Origin: Sphingomonas_R arantia
GTDB lineage: Bacteria > Pseudomonadota > Alphaproteobacteria > Sphingomonadales > Sphingomonadaceae
Assembly (NCBI RefSeq): GCF_042682045.1
Contig: NZ_JBHUGS010000002.1
Coordinates: 806,001-870,000 of the forward strand
Length of the DNA stretch: 64,000 bases
Direction of reading: 5' to 3'
Below are positions 16,585 to 25,047 of the stretch, in pieces (within the stretch, counting starts at the first letter, position 1; each line of letters begins with the position of its first letter). Under the pieces are notes generated by a model. It was not told where the DNA came from. It saw nothing but the letters and a program-made list of their open reading frames with translations, and did no database searches. Position numbers and translations under genes: made by a program.

Positions 16585-16912
16585 CGTGGCGGACTAGACC
16601 CTGCGCCGAGTCCGTTCAATGCCGGGACTACGCCCTTCACGTCCGAGGCAGAGCGAAACCCACCGTCTATCCCGAGCGAAGTCGAGGGGCCCCCGAGCGT
16701 AGCCGAGCCGCCGACCTCGCCGCGACGAACGAGCAGGGGACGGCGGATGAGCAACTTGAACAGACGCGCGCAGCCAATCCCCCACCCCCAACCGTCATCC
16801 CGGCGAAAGCCGGGATCTCCCTTGGGCCAGGGGTAAGCGCTTCACCGAAGAGAGATCCCGGCCTCCGCCGGGATGACGTCGCCAGAAAAGGCGTACGAGC
16901 TCGCCAAAACCC
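16585..16912. other. Intergenic region of 328 bases with dispersed repeats
   Basis: No gene is visible. It holds a family B fragment with CCCGAGCGAAGTCGAGGGG near 16672-16711 and an inverted pair of the GTCATCCCGGCGAAAGCCGG type at 16794-16820 and 16852-16877. The rnhB promoter presumably lies near 16600, but no convincing hexamers were seen. Confidence 0.65.
16794..16877. repeat. Inverted pair of CCCGGCGAAAGCCGGGAT-type repeats (family D)
   Basis: The left unit (16794-16820) begins GTCATCCCGGCGAAAGCCGG and is itself a small hairpin. The right unit (16852-16877) is its near reverse complement, ending CCGGGATGAC. A single related copy is at 19391-19418. Related units built as GTTCCCCGGCGAAGGCCGGG occur at 32063, 32212, 39900, 54782, 54904 and 54944. 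Confidence 0.85.
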
Positions 16913-17086
16913 TCACCCAGCCCGCATCGACTCCACGATATCCACCAGCGTCCCCGCCGAGATCGGCAGCACGAACAGCAGCACCACGATGAACGCGATG
17001 ACGACCGTCATCACCCGCTCCTGCGCCTTGCGGGGCGCGGGTTCGGGGGTCGGCTGCGGGTTCCAACCACTCCCGTCGAACGGCAT
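16913..17086 (-). CDS. Small membrane protein, 57 aa
   Basis: Starts MPFDGSGWNPQPTPEPAPRK, a Pro-rich cytoplasmic segment, followed by one hydrophobic helix (VVIAFIVVLLFVLPISAGTLV) and a short tail. The GAGGAA ribosome-binding site eight bases before the ATG at 17086 supports translation. No function is known. It lies 43 bases downstream of thiD on the same strand and could be in the glmM-thiD transcript. Confidence 0.6.
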   Translation of the reverse strand: MPFDGSGWNPQPTPEPAPRKAQERVMTVVIAFIVVLLFVLPISAGTLVDIVESMRAG

Positions 17087-17129
17087 CGCCAAATTCCTCA
17101 CACCACCCGCGGCCACCCGCGAGTTCCCG

Positions 17130-17957
17130 TCAAACGGACGGTATCGCCGGATCGTTGCCGCTGTCCAGCTTGGACGTTTCGCCCACCCCGGTCCTTAGAC
17201 CATGCCCCATAGGCCCATGCCCGGCCCCCAACCCGGGCGCCGCCAGCAACGCATCGCGCACCACCCGCCGCGCCACCGTCACCGCCCGCTCCAGGCCAAG
17301 CCCCTGCCCCAACCCCGTCGCGATCGCACTCGCCAGCGTACAACCCGTCCCATGCGTGTGGCGCGTCTCGATCCGCGGATCGCTCCACGAAACGACGCCC
17401 TCCGCGCTGAACAGCCGATCGACCAGCTCGACGCCTACGGCATGCCCGCCCTTCACCAGCACCGCGCCTCCATGCAGCGCCACCAGCCGCGCCGCACCCT
17501 CCGCCGGATCGTCGGTGCCGGACAGCGCCGCCAGCTCCGGCAGGTTCGGAGTCGTCACCGTGGCCAGCGCCATCAGCCGCCCGAACGCCGCGATCGTCTC
17601 GTCATGCGCCAGCACCGCGCCGCTCGTCGCCACCATCACCGGGTCGAACACGATCGGCACGCCGCTCAGCCCCGCCAGCCGGTCCGCTACCGCATCGGCC
17701 ACCGCAGCCGACCCGATCATCCCGATCTTCACCGCATCGACGCCGATGTCGCTCACCACCGCGTCGATCTGCGCCAGCACCATCGCGGCGGGCACCGGCA
17801 TCACGTCCGTCACGCCCAGCGTATTCTGCGCGGTGATCGCGGTGATCGCCGTCATGGCATGACCGCCCAGCGCCATCACCGTCTTGATATCCGCCTGGAT
17901 CCCGGCCCCGCCGCCGCTGTCCGAGCCGGCAATCACCAGGATACGCGCGATACTCAC
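17130..17957 (-). CDS. thiD: Hydroxymethylpyrimidine/phosphomethylpyrimidine kinase
   Basis: 275 residues. ThiD phosphorylates HMP and HMP-P in thiamine biosynthesis. The ribokinase-like fold is shown by VIAGSDSGGGAGIQADIK at the N-terminus, VFDPVMVATSG (~125) and the anion-hole motif HTHGTGCTLASAIA (~210). The GTG start at 17957 overlaps the glmM stop as GTGA, indicating translational coupling. The last ~25 residues extend a little beyond the usual family end. Confidence 0.95.
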   Translation of the reverse strand: MSIARILVIAGSDSGGGAGIQADIKTVMALGGHAMTAITAITAQNTLGVTDVMPVPAAMVLAQIDAVVSDIGVDAVKIGMIGSAAVADAVADRLAGLSGVPIVFDPVMVATSGAVLAHDETIAAFGRLMALATVTTPNLPELAALSGTDDPAEGAARLVALHGGAVLVKGGHAVGVELVDRLFSAEGVVSWSDPRIETRHTHGTGCTLASAIATGLGQGLGLERAVTVARRVVRDALLAAPGLGAGHGPMGHGLRTGVGETSKLDSGNDPAIPSV

Positions 17958-19294
17958 GCCGCCGCGCGCCGCACCGCCTGGCACACCTCGTCGACGACCT
18001 CGGCGACCAGCGTCTCGTCCTCGCCCTCCGCCATTACGCGGATCAACGGCTCGGTCCCCGACTTGCGGATCAGCAGCCGGCCCGTGCCCACAAGCCGTTC
18101 CTCCGCCGCCGCGATCGTCTTCTGCACGCCCGCATCGTCCAGCGGCTGCCCGCCCGCGAACCGCACATTCTTCAGCAGCTGCGGCAACGGCTCGAACTGG
18201 CGCAGCAACGTGCTCGCCGGCTTGCCCTCGCTCACCAGCGCGGCCAGCACCTGCAACGCCGCGACCAGCCCGTCGCCGGTCGTCGCATAGTCGGTCATGA
18301 TGATGTGACCCGACTGCTCGCCGCCGACGTTGAAGCCGCCGGCGCGCATCGCCTCGACCACATAGCGGTCGCCGACATTGGTCCGGTGCAGCGTCAGCCC
18401 CTGCGCCTCCAGATGCCGCTCCAGCCCGAGGTTGGACATCACGGTCGCCACCACGCCGCCCCCGCGCAACAACCCGCGCCGGTGCCATGACACGCCGATC
18501 AGCGCCATCAGCTGGTCGCCGTCGACGATCGTCCCGCGGTCGTCCACCACGATCAGCCGGTCCGCGTCACCATCCAGCGCGATGCCGATATCGGCGCGCG
18601 TCTCCAGCACCTTGGCACGCAGCGCTGCCGGGTCGGTCGATCCGGTCCGCTCGTTGATGTTCGTCCCGTTGGGCGTCACGCCCAGCGCGATCACGTCCGC
18701 GCCCAGTTCCCACAGCGCGGACGGCGCAACTTGATAAGCCGCCCCGTTCGCGCAATCGACCACGACGCGCAGCCCGTCGAGCCGCAGATTGTCCGGAAAG
18801 GTCAGCTTGGCGGCATGGATGTACCGCCCGCGGGCATCCTCCACACGCCGCGCCCGCCCGATCTGCTCGGCCGGCGCCAGCGTCGGCGTCCCGTCGAGCA
18901 GCGCCTCGATCGCCAGCTCATCCGCATCGCTCAGCTTGTACCCGTCCGGCCCGAACAGCTTGATCCCGTTGTCCGCGAACGGATTATGGCTCGCCGAAAT
19001 CATCACCCCCAGGTCCGCCCGCATCGACCGGGTCAACAACGCCACCGCCGGCGTCGGCATCGGCCCGACCATCACCACGTCCATGCCCACCGAGGTGAAC
19101 CCGGCGACCAGCGCGGACTCGACCATATAGCCCGACAGCCGCGTATCCTTGCCGATCACCACCCGATGCCGATGCGCGCCGCGCAGGAAATGCGCACCCG
19201 CCGCCTGGCCGACCTTCATCGCGATCTCCGCCGTCATCGGCGCCTGGTTCGTCCGCCCGCGAATGCCGTCCGTGCCGAAATATTTGCGTGCCAT
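17954..19294 (-). CDS. glmM: Phosphoglucosamine mutase
   Basis: 446 residues, usual length. GlmM converts glucosamine-6-phosphate to glucosamine-1-phosphate for UDP-GlcNAc and peptidoglycan synthesis. The phosphoserine loop is GVMISASHNPFADNGIKLFG (~100). The Mg-binding loop is DGDADR (~243), the sugar-binding loop is GGEQSGH (~325), and the phosphate-binding loop is IRKSGTEPLIRVMAEG near the C-terminus. An AGGA ribosome-binding site lies eight bases before the ATG. thiD follows with a 4-base overlap. Confidence 0.98.
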   Translation of the reverse strand: MARKYFGTDGIRGRTNQAPMTAEIAMKVGQAAGAHFLRGAHRHRVVIGKDTRLSGYMVESALVAGFTSVGMDVVMVGPMPTPAVALLTRSMRADLGVMISASHNPFADNGIKLFGPDGYKLSDADELAIEALLDGTPTLAPAEQIGRARRVEDARGRYIHAAKLTFPDNLRLDGLRVVVDCANGAAYQVAPSALWELGADVIALGVTPNGTNINERTGSTDPAALRAKVLETRADIGIALDGDADRLIVVDDRGTIVDGDQLMALIGVSWHRRGLLRGGGVVATVMSNLGLERHLEAQGLTLHRTNVGDRYVVEAMRAGGFNVGGEQSGHIIMTDYATTGDGLVAALQVLAALVSEGKPASTLLRQFEPLPQLLKNVRFAGGQPLDDAGVQKTIAAAEERLVGTGRLLIRKSGTEPLIRVMAEGEDETLVAEVVDEVCQAVRRAAA

Positions 19295-19390
19295 GAAACG
19301 GTCCTGTGGTGGTGTGTTGTCGTCCGTCTAGCACGGCGAAGCTGAAGAAAGGGATAGCCCGCAGGCTTGCGGCCCTGTCCAGTTTCAACC

Positions 19391-19418
19391 GTCATCCCGG
19401 CGAACGCCGGGATCTCCC
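19391..19418. repeat. Single family D repeat
   Basis: GTCATCCCGGCGAACGCCGG followed by GATCTCCC, a small hairpin-forming unit. It lies between the amidohydrolase operon end and glmM, in a 157-base spacer that otherwise shows nothing. Confidence 0.75.
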
Positions 19419-19451
19419 TTCGGTCGGCATCAACCTGGTCACATACGTCAC

Positions 19452-20768
19452 CTACCGCTCATAAGCCTTCGGCAACGCGCCCTCCTGCGGCACCGCGTAC
19501 CGATCACGAAGCTTCGTCTGGCGGTTGACCAAAGACTGTTCCACCCCGTCGATCATCACCATCACCGGCGCGGACGACACCTCCAGCGGGTCACCGTCCC
19601 AGATCACGACATCCGCCCGCCGCCCCGGCCGCAGCGACCCGATCTCGCCGTCCAGCCCCAGCGCCGCTGCCGGGCCTGAACTGATCGTCGCGAACGCCCG
19701 GCCCCAGTCGAGCCCGGTCGCCCCCGGCACGCGCGTCAACGCCACCAGATTGCCGGCATATTGCTTGATCAGCCGCGCCTGTCGCGCCTCGTCGTCGTTG
19801 ATCATGCCGATGCCGACGGTCACGCCCGCCGCCTGCAACCGGCCGATGTTGGACTGCGTCGCGGCCAGCGCCTCGAAACTCGCCGGCAGATCGGCGAGCG
19901 CGGACGCCAGCACCGTCACTCGGGCGGCGGCGATCTGCGGCGCCACCATCCAGCCCTCCGACGCACCGACCAGCACCAGCTTCAGCGACGGGAACTCGCG
20001 CACCAGGTCGAGCACCTGCACGATGTCCGACGCCCGCTCGACATGCACCAGCGTCGGCACGCGCCCCTCGACCATCGGCACCAGCGCCGCGGCGTCGAGC
20101 TTCGTCAGCATCCCGTCGGTGATCCGCCCGCCGGCCTGCCCCGGATTGCGCGCATAGCCGCGCGCTTCCTGCAACGCGTTGCGGAACATTGCGAACGCCG
20201 CCGGGCGGCTGCCGCCCGCGGTCGCCGCAGCACTCTCACCGAACTCGACGAACTGGAATGCGCGCGGCCGCATCACCGCATTCGGGTCCATGCCCAGGTC
20301 GATCACAGCGCCTTGGCCCGCGAAGATCGTCTTGCCCGTATCGGGTGCGACGACAGCGCGCGTGATCCCCTCCGCACGGTTGATCGCGATCGGCGTCTCG
20401 CGCGGGTTCACCGCCAGCGACACGTCGAGCGCCGCGGAGAAATCGGACTTGTCCGCCCCCGCGTCGTTCGTCTCGCGCACCCCGTCGACCTCGACGATGC
20501 CCAGCCGCGTAAAGCCTGCGACCAGCCCGGGCGACACCCACTTGCCCTGCGCATCGATCACGCGCGCGCCGCCCGGCACCGCAACGCCCCGCCCCGCGGC
20601 CGTCACGCGCCCGCCGCTGATCACGACCGTCCCGCCATCGACCGGACCGCCGCCATCGCCCACCACCAGCTTCGCGTTCGTAATCGCCACTATCTGGCCA
20701 GAAGGGGGGGTCTGCGCCGCCAGCGGCGTCGCGCCCAGCAGCGCCGCGATCAGAGCAAGCCGCTTCAC
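19452..20768 (-). CDS. Amidohydrolase-like protein lacking the HxH metal motif
   Basis: 438 residues with a signal peptide (VKRLALIAALLGATPLAAQ). The overall amidohydrolase layout is present: a beta-sandwich start (ITNAKLVVGDGGGPVDGG), a TIM barrel and the C-terminal LRPGRRADVVIWDGDPLEV. However, where active relatives have a PGxIDxHxH element this protein has WVSPGLVAGFTRLGIVEV, and a second ligand region reads LVGASEGW without His. It is probably a non-catalytic paralogue of its neighbour. The GTG start overlaps the neighbour's stop as GTGA. It is the third gene of a coupled operon with a peptide transporter. Confidence 0.82.
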   Translation of the reverse strand: MKRLALIAALLGATPLAAQTPPSGQIVAITNAKLVVGDGGGPVDGGTVVISGGRVTAAGRGVAVPGGARVIDAQGKWVSPGLVAGFTRLGIVEVDGVRETNDAGADKSDFSAALDVSLAVNPRETPIAINRAEGITRAVVAPDTGKTIFAGQGAVIDLGMDPNAVMRPRAFQFVEFGESAAATAGGSRPAAFAMFRNALQEARGYARNPGQAGGRITDGMLTKLDAAALVPMVEGRVPTLVHVERASDIVQVLDLVREFPSLKLVLVGASEGWMVAPQIAAARVTVLASALADLPASFEALAATQSNIGRLQAAGVTVGIGMINDDEARQARLIKQYAGNLVALTRVPGATGLDWGRAFATISSGPAAALGLDGEIGSLRPGRRADVVIWDGDPLEVSSAPVMVMIDGVEQSLVNRQTKLRDRYAVPQEGALPKAYER

Positions 20769-22198
20769 TTCACGTCCCCTTCGCCCGGCTGGCCCAGTTC
20801 GAAATCCGACACCGGTCGCCGGCGCGGATCCATCGCATCGTACATCAGCGCCCCGTCGATCCAGACCTTTTCCGGCCTTGTGTAGACGCTCAGCGGATTG
20901 CCGTTCCACAGCACCACGTCCGCCATCTTGCCGGGTTTGAGACTCCCCGTCCGGTCCGCGATGCCCATCGCCCTGGCCGGATTGATCGACAGCCATTCCC
21001 ACGCCACCTCGTCCGGGATCACGATCCCCATCCGCCGCCCATCGGCCAGCGTCTTGGCGACTTCCTGGTTCAGCCGCTGGATCCCGTTCGGATCATCCGA
21101 ATGGATCATCGCGCACGCCCCCGCCTTCTGCAGCAGCGGCAGGTTCTCGTTGACGGCGTCATAGCCTTCCATCTTGAACCCGTACCAGTCGGCCCACACC
21201 GCGGCGCAGATCCCGTTCGCCTTCAACAGGTCGGCGATCTTGTACGCCTCGATCGCATGGTGGAACGCGGTCACCTTGTACCCGAATTCCTTCGACATAT
21301 CGATCACCTGGGCCATCTCGTCGGCGCGGTAACAATGGTTCTGCACGGTGATCTCACCGTTCAGCACGCCCATCAGCGTCTCGTTGCGCAGGTTCCGGCC
21401 CGGCTGGTCCGCGGGCTTGGCGGTGCCGTCCTGCACCTTCTTCTCATACGCATCCCACTTGCGCTTATACTCGCTCGCGTCGATCCAGGTCTGGCGGTCG
21501 AGCGCCATGTTCCCCATCCGGGTCTGCGGCAACTGTCCCTTCGATCCGTAGACGCGCTTCGGATTCTCGCCGCACGCCATCTTCAAACTGTACGGCGCGC
21601 CCGGGAACTTCATCCCCTGCGCTGTGCGGGCATAAACGTTCTTCAACGTCACGCCCCGCCCGCCGAACAGGTTCGCCGACCCTGGCAAAATCTGCAACGT
21701 GGTCACCCCACCATTGGCCAGCGCGCGGCTGAACCCCGGGTCCTGCGGCCACACGCTATGTTCGGCCCACACCTCGGCGCGCACCGGCCCGGTCGCCTCG
21801 TTCCCGTCGGACAGCGCCTGCACCGACGGGCTCGGATAGTCGCCCAGATGGCTGTGAATATCGATGACGCCCGGCGTCACCCACTTGCCGCGCCCGTCGA
21901 TCACGGTCGCCCCCGCGGGTGCCGCGATCGTCTGCCCGACCTCGACCACCTTGCCGTCCGCGAACAGGACCGATCCGTTGTCGATCCGCCCACCCTCGCC
22001 GTCATAGATGGTCACGTTCGTCACCAGCGTCGGCACGCCCGGATAGGCGCGATAGGTCGACGGATAGGGATCACGATCGAACGTCGGCTTGGCATCCCCC
22101 TTCGCCGGCGTCGCGGCGGACGCGCTCTTCACCGGCGGCGTCTGCGCGCACGCGTTCAGCGCCAGCGCGGCGCATGCCGTCATCCAGACCCGTTTCAT
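20765..22198 (-). CDS. Metal-dependent amidohydrolase, predicted lipoprotein
   Basis: 477 residues. The N-terminus MKRVWMTACAALALNACAQ carries a lipobox (LNAC), so the protein is probably a lipid-anchored periplasmic enzyme. All expected metal ligands are visible: HxH in VTPGVIDIHSHLGDY (~108), His in VQNHCYRADEM, a His pair in VTAFHHAIEAY and Asp in MIHSDDPNG. Relatives hydrolyse amide or imide bonds in peptides and related compounds; the substrate here is unknown. It overlaps the transporter stop (ATGA) and the downstream paralogue start (GTGA), so all three genes are likely translationally coupled. Confidence 0.88.
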   Translation of the reverse strand: MKRVWMTACAALALNACAQTPPVKSASAATPAKGDAKPTFDRDPYPSTYRAYPGVPTLVTNVTIYDGEGGRIDNGSVLFADGKVVEVGQTIAAPAGATVIDGRGKWVTPGVIDIHSHLGDYPSPSVQALSDGNEATGPVRAEVWAEHSVWPQDPGFSRALANGGVTTLQILPGSANLFGGRGVTLKNVYARTAQGMKFPGAPYSLKMACGENPKRVYGSKGQLPQTRMGNMALDRQTWIDASEYKRKWDAYEKKVQDGTAKPADQPGRNLRNETLMGVLNGEITVQNHCYRADEMAQVIDMSKEFGYKVTAFHHAIEAYKIADLLKANGICAAVWADWYGFKMEGYDAVNENLPLLQKAGACAMIHSDDPNGIQRLNQEVAKTLADGRRMGIVIPDEVAWEWLSINPARAMGIADRTGSLKPGKMADVVLWNGNPLSVYTRPEKVWIDGALMYDAMDPRRRPVSDFELGQPGEGDVK

Positions 22199-23784
22199 GC
22201 CTTGTGTTCCCCCTCGGTACGCGTGCCCGCCGCGGCCGGTTCGGCGAGCGTATCCTGCCCCGCCAGCACCGGATCGCCCGCCTTCATCAGTTCCAGATGC
22301 ATCAGCCGCACCACGAACGGCGCGATCAACAGGACGACGACGCCGATGACGATCGAAACCCAGCCGATCCGGCTATACACCTCCAGCACCCGCTCCGGCC
22401 CGACATTCTCGCCGCCGGTCGCCTGCGCGATCTGCCCGGCCAGGAAATTGCCCGCCGCGGTCGCCAGGAACCATGTGCCCATCATCAGGCCGACCATGCT
22501 GCTGACCGACAACCGCGTCATCGCCGCCAGCCCGACCGGCGAGAAGCAGAGCTCGGCCGCGGTGTGGAAGAAATACAGCAGCAGGATGAACATCGCCGGC
22601 GTCGGAGCACCTGGCGTCAGCGCCGCACCGAACACCAGCACCAGGAACCCCAGCCCGATCACGATCAGCCCGATGCCGAACTTGAACGGCGCACTCGGCT
22701 CCAGCCGCCGCCGGTCGAGGAACGTCCAGAGCGCGGCGAACACCGGCGCCATCAGGACGATGAAGATCGAATTGACCGACTGGAACAGCGACGCCGGGAT
22801 CTCGTACCCGAACATCGACCGGTCGACCGCGCGGTCGGTATAGACGTTGAGCGACGACCCGGCCTGTTCGAACAACGCCCAGAACAGTGGGCACAGCGCG
22901 ATCAGGAACAGCGCGCCGAACACCCGGTCACGCTCCACCTTGGGCAGCGTGAAGACCGCCCGGTACAGGATGAACCCGATCGTCGATGCCGCGAACACGA
23001 CCAGCAACGTACCGACCACGCCCTGGCTCTGCAGCAACCACCACGCCACCGCGACCGCGGCGAACGCACCGAGGTAGATCGCCCACTCGCGCGACACGCC
23101 CACCGCGGTCCGCGCACGCAGCAGCACCGGCTCCGGCGGCTCGCCCACACCCATCAGGTCCTTGCGGAACAGCACGAACACCACGAGGCCGAGCAGCATC
23201 CCGACCCCGGCCGCGCCGAAGCCCCAGGACCAGCCGACCGTCTCGCCCAGCAGGCCGCAGATGATCGGCCCGCTCGCCCCGCCGATGTTGATCCCCATGT
23301 AGAAGATCGAAAAACCCGGATCGCGGCGCGCATCGCCGCGCGGATAAAGCTGCCCGACCAGCACCGAGATATTGGCCTTCAGAAACCCGGTCCCGACGAT
23401 GATCGACGCCAGCCCCAGATAGAAGCCGTTCAGATATCCGCCCTGCGTCCCGACCGGTCCTTCCAGCAACCCGATCATCAGATGCCCGACCGCGATGAAC
23501 AGCCCGCCGACCAGCACGGCCCGCCTTGCGCCCAGAAATTTGTCGGCCAGATACCCGCCGATCACCGGCGTGACATAGACCAGCGACGTATAGGCGCCGT
23601 AGATCCCGTAGGCCGGCTCGTCCCCGAACAGGAAATGCTTGGTCAGGTAGAAGATCAGCAGCGCGCGCATGCCGTAATAGGAAAAACGCTCCCACAATTC
23701 GGTGAAGAACAGCACGAACAGCCCGCGCGGATGGCCGAGGAACGTGGGCCCCTGCATCGCGGTCGGGGGGAAGGATGTGGCCAT
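22195..23784 (-). CDS. POT/PTR family proton-coupled peptide transporter
   Basis: 529 residues with about 14 membrane segments. The POT signature is ELWERFSYYGMRALLIFYLT (residues ~28-47), followed by VYVTPVIGGYLADKFLGARR. These carriers import di- and tripeptides with protons across the inner membrane. It is the first gene of an operon with two amidohydrolase-family proteins, suggesting uptake of products released from peptides in the periplasm. The promoter would lie in the 131 bases shared with the divergent nitroreductase gene. Confidence 0.93.
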   Translation of the reverse strand: MATSFPPTAMQGPTFLGHPRGLFVLFFTELWERFSYYGMRALLIFYLTKHFLFGDEPAYGIYGAYTSLVYVTPVIGGYLADKFLGARRAVLVGGLFIAVGHLMIGLLEGPVGTQGGYLNGFYLGLASIIVGTGFLKANISVLVGQLYPRGDARRDPGFSIFYMGINIGGASGPIICGLLGETVGWSWGFGAAGVGMLLGLVVFVLFRKDLMGVGEPPEPVLLRARTAVGVSREWAIYLGAFAAVAVAWWLLQSQGVVGTLLVVFAASTIGFILYRAVFTLPKVERDRVFGALFLIALCPLFWALFEQAGSSLNVYTDRAVDRSMFGYEIPASLFQSVNSIFIVLMAPVFAALWTFLDRRRLEPSAPFKFGIGLIVIGLGFLVLVFGAALTPGAPTPAMFILLLYFFHTAAELCFSPVGLAAMTRLSVSSMVGLMMGTWFLATAAGNFLAGQIAQATGGENVGPERVLEVYSRIGWVSIVIGVVVLLIAPFVVRLMHLELMKAGDPVLAGQDTLAEPAAAGTRTEGEHKA

Positions 23785-23915
23785 GGACAGAGCGGCTCCG
23801 CAGATGGGACAGGACGGGACGCGGCAGTGCCGGTCGGTTGGCGCGGAGACTAACGGACAAATTGCGCCAGGGAAGAAGATTGTTGCGTCGCAATGACACT
23901 GGTAGCAGGAGCAGC

Positions 23916-24488
23916 ATGTTCAACGACCCATCCAGCGCCACCGCGCTCCTCGCCACGCGCCGCTCCGGCAAGCCACGCGACATGGTCGCCCCCGGCCCCG
24001 ATGCAGGCCAGCTCGCCCGGATCCTGGCCACCGCGATCCGCACGCCCGACCACGGCAAGCTCGCCCCCTGGCGGATCGTCGTGATCGACCAGGATCGCCG
24101 CGCCGCCTTCGCGGACCTGCTGCGCACCGCCTATCTCGCCCAGAAACCGACCGCGAGCGCGAAGGAACTCGAGGCCGCGGACCAGTTCGCACACCAGGCC
24201 CCGACGCTCGTCGTCGTGCTGTCCGCGCCCGTCCTCGGCAAAATCGAGCTTTGGGAGCAGGAACTGTCCGCCGGCGCGGTCTGCATGAACATGCTCGCCG
24301 CCACCCATGCCGCGGGCTTCGTCGGCGGCTGGCTGACCACCTGGGCGGCATATTCCGACATGGTCCGCGATGCGCTGGGCGGCGGGCCGGACGACCGGAT
24401 CGCCGGTTTCATGTTCATCGGCACGCCCTCGCGCCCGCTCGACGAACGACCGCGGCCGGCATTCGACAGCGTTGTCACACGCTGGTGA
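23916..24488 (+). CDS. Nitroreductase family protein
   Basis: 190 residues. The start is supported by AGGAG five bases before the ATG. FMN-binding elements of the YdjA-like nitroreductase group are visible: LATRRSGKPRDM near the N-terminus, AIRTPDHGKLAPWRIVV, and the C-terminal half with NMLAATHAAGFVGGWLTTW and MFIGTPSRPLDERPRP. Such enzymes reduce nitro or related substrates with NAD(P)H; the physiological substrate is unknown. Divergent from the peptide transporter operon, and 36 bases upstream of a GntR regulator. Confidence 0.9.
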   Translation: MFNDPSSATALLATRRSGKPRDMVAPGPDAGQLARILATAIRTPDHGKLAPWRIVVIDQDRRAAFADLLRTAYLAQKPTASAKELEAADQFAHQAPTLVVVLSAPVLGKIELWEQELSAGAVCMNMLAATHAAGFVGGWLTTWAAYSDMVRDALGGGPDDRIAGFMFIGTPSRPLDERPRPAFDSVVTRW

Positions 24489-24524
24489 TCTTGACCGTTC
24501 CACCGTGTTAGTACAGTGTGGCGC

Positions 24525-24872
24525 ATGGCCGAACAGGATCGCCCCGTCTATCTGCGGCTACGGGACCGCATCTCCGATTCCATCCTCGACGGCCGCTACC
24601 GCGACGGTGATCCGCTCCCCTCGGTCCGCGCCTTCGCCGCCGACCAGGGCGCCAACCCGCTGACCGTCGCCAAGGCATATCAAAGCTTCCAGGAAGACGG
24701 CCTCGTCACCGTCCGCCGCGGCGTCGGCATGTTCGTCGCCGACGGCGCCACCGAACGCCTTCGCCGCACCGAACGCCAGCTCTTCCTCGACCAGGAATGG
24801 CCCCAAATCACCGCCCGCATCCGCCGGTTGCGATTGGACGCGAACGACCTGCTGGCGAAAGTCGAGGCCTAA
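24525..24872 (+). CDS. GntR family regulator, YtrA subgroup
   Basis: 115 residues, the short form without a large effector domain. The winged helix covers residues ~5-75: PVYLRLRDRISDSILDGRY, LPSVRAFAADQGANPLTVAK and LVTVRRGVGMFV. The ~35-residue C-terminal helix probably mediates dimerisation. YtrA-type regulators repress adjacent transporter operons and often themselves. Here no ABC transporter follows, so targets are unclear. The TGTTAGTACA element directly upstream (24506-24515) is a possible autoregulatory site. Confidence 0.88.
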   Translation: MAEQDRPVYLRLRDRISDSILDGRYRDGDPLPSVRAFAADQGANPLTVAKAYQSFQEDGLVTVRRGVGMFVADGATERLRRTERQLFLDQEWPQITARIRRLRLDANDLLAKVEA

Positions 24873-24887
24873 CCACGCACAACAGAA

Positions 24888-25001
24888 AGCCCCTCTCCTT
24901 TAGGGGAGGGGTTGGGGTGGGGCTGACCTCTTCAAAACCGCCACGTTGGAGGGGAGGCAACGAAGCCCCCACCCCAACCCCTCCCCTGAAGGAGAGGGGC
25001 T
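24888..25001. repeat. Large imperfect inverted repeat, family E
   Basis: Arms 24888-24924 and 24964-25001 are near reverse complements, built of the G- and C-runs CCCCTCTCCTTTAGGGGAGG and its partner. Each arm also folds on itself. It lies between the GntR gene and the convergent acyl-CoA dehydrogenase gene and could form a stable hairpin at the ends of both transcripts. Confidence 0.8.
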
Positions 25002-25047
25002 AAGAAGAAAGCCAACAGAGCCCCCTCCCTTCCAAGGGAGGGCAGTA

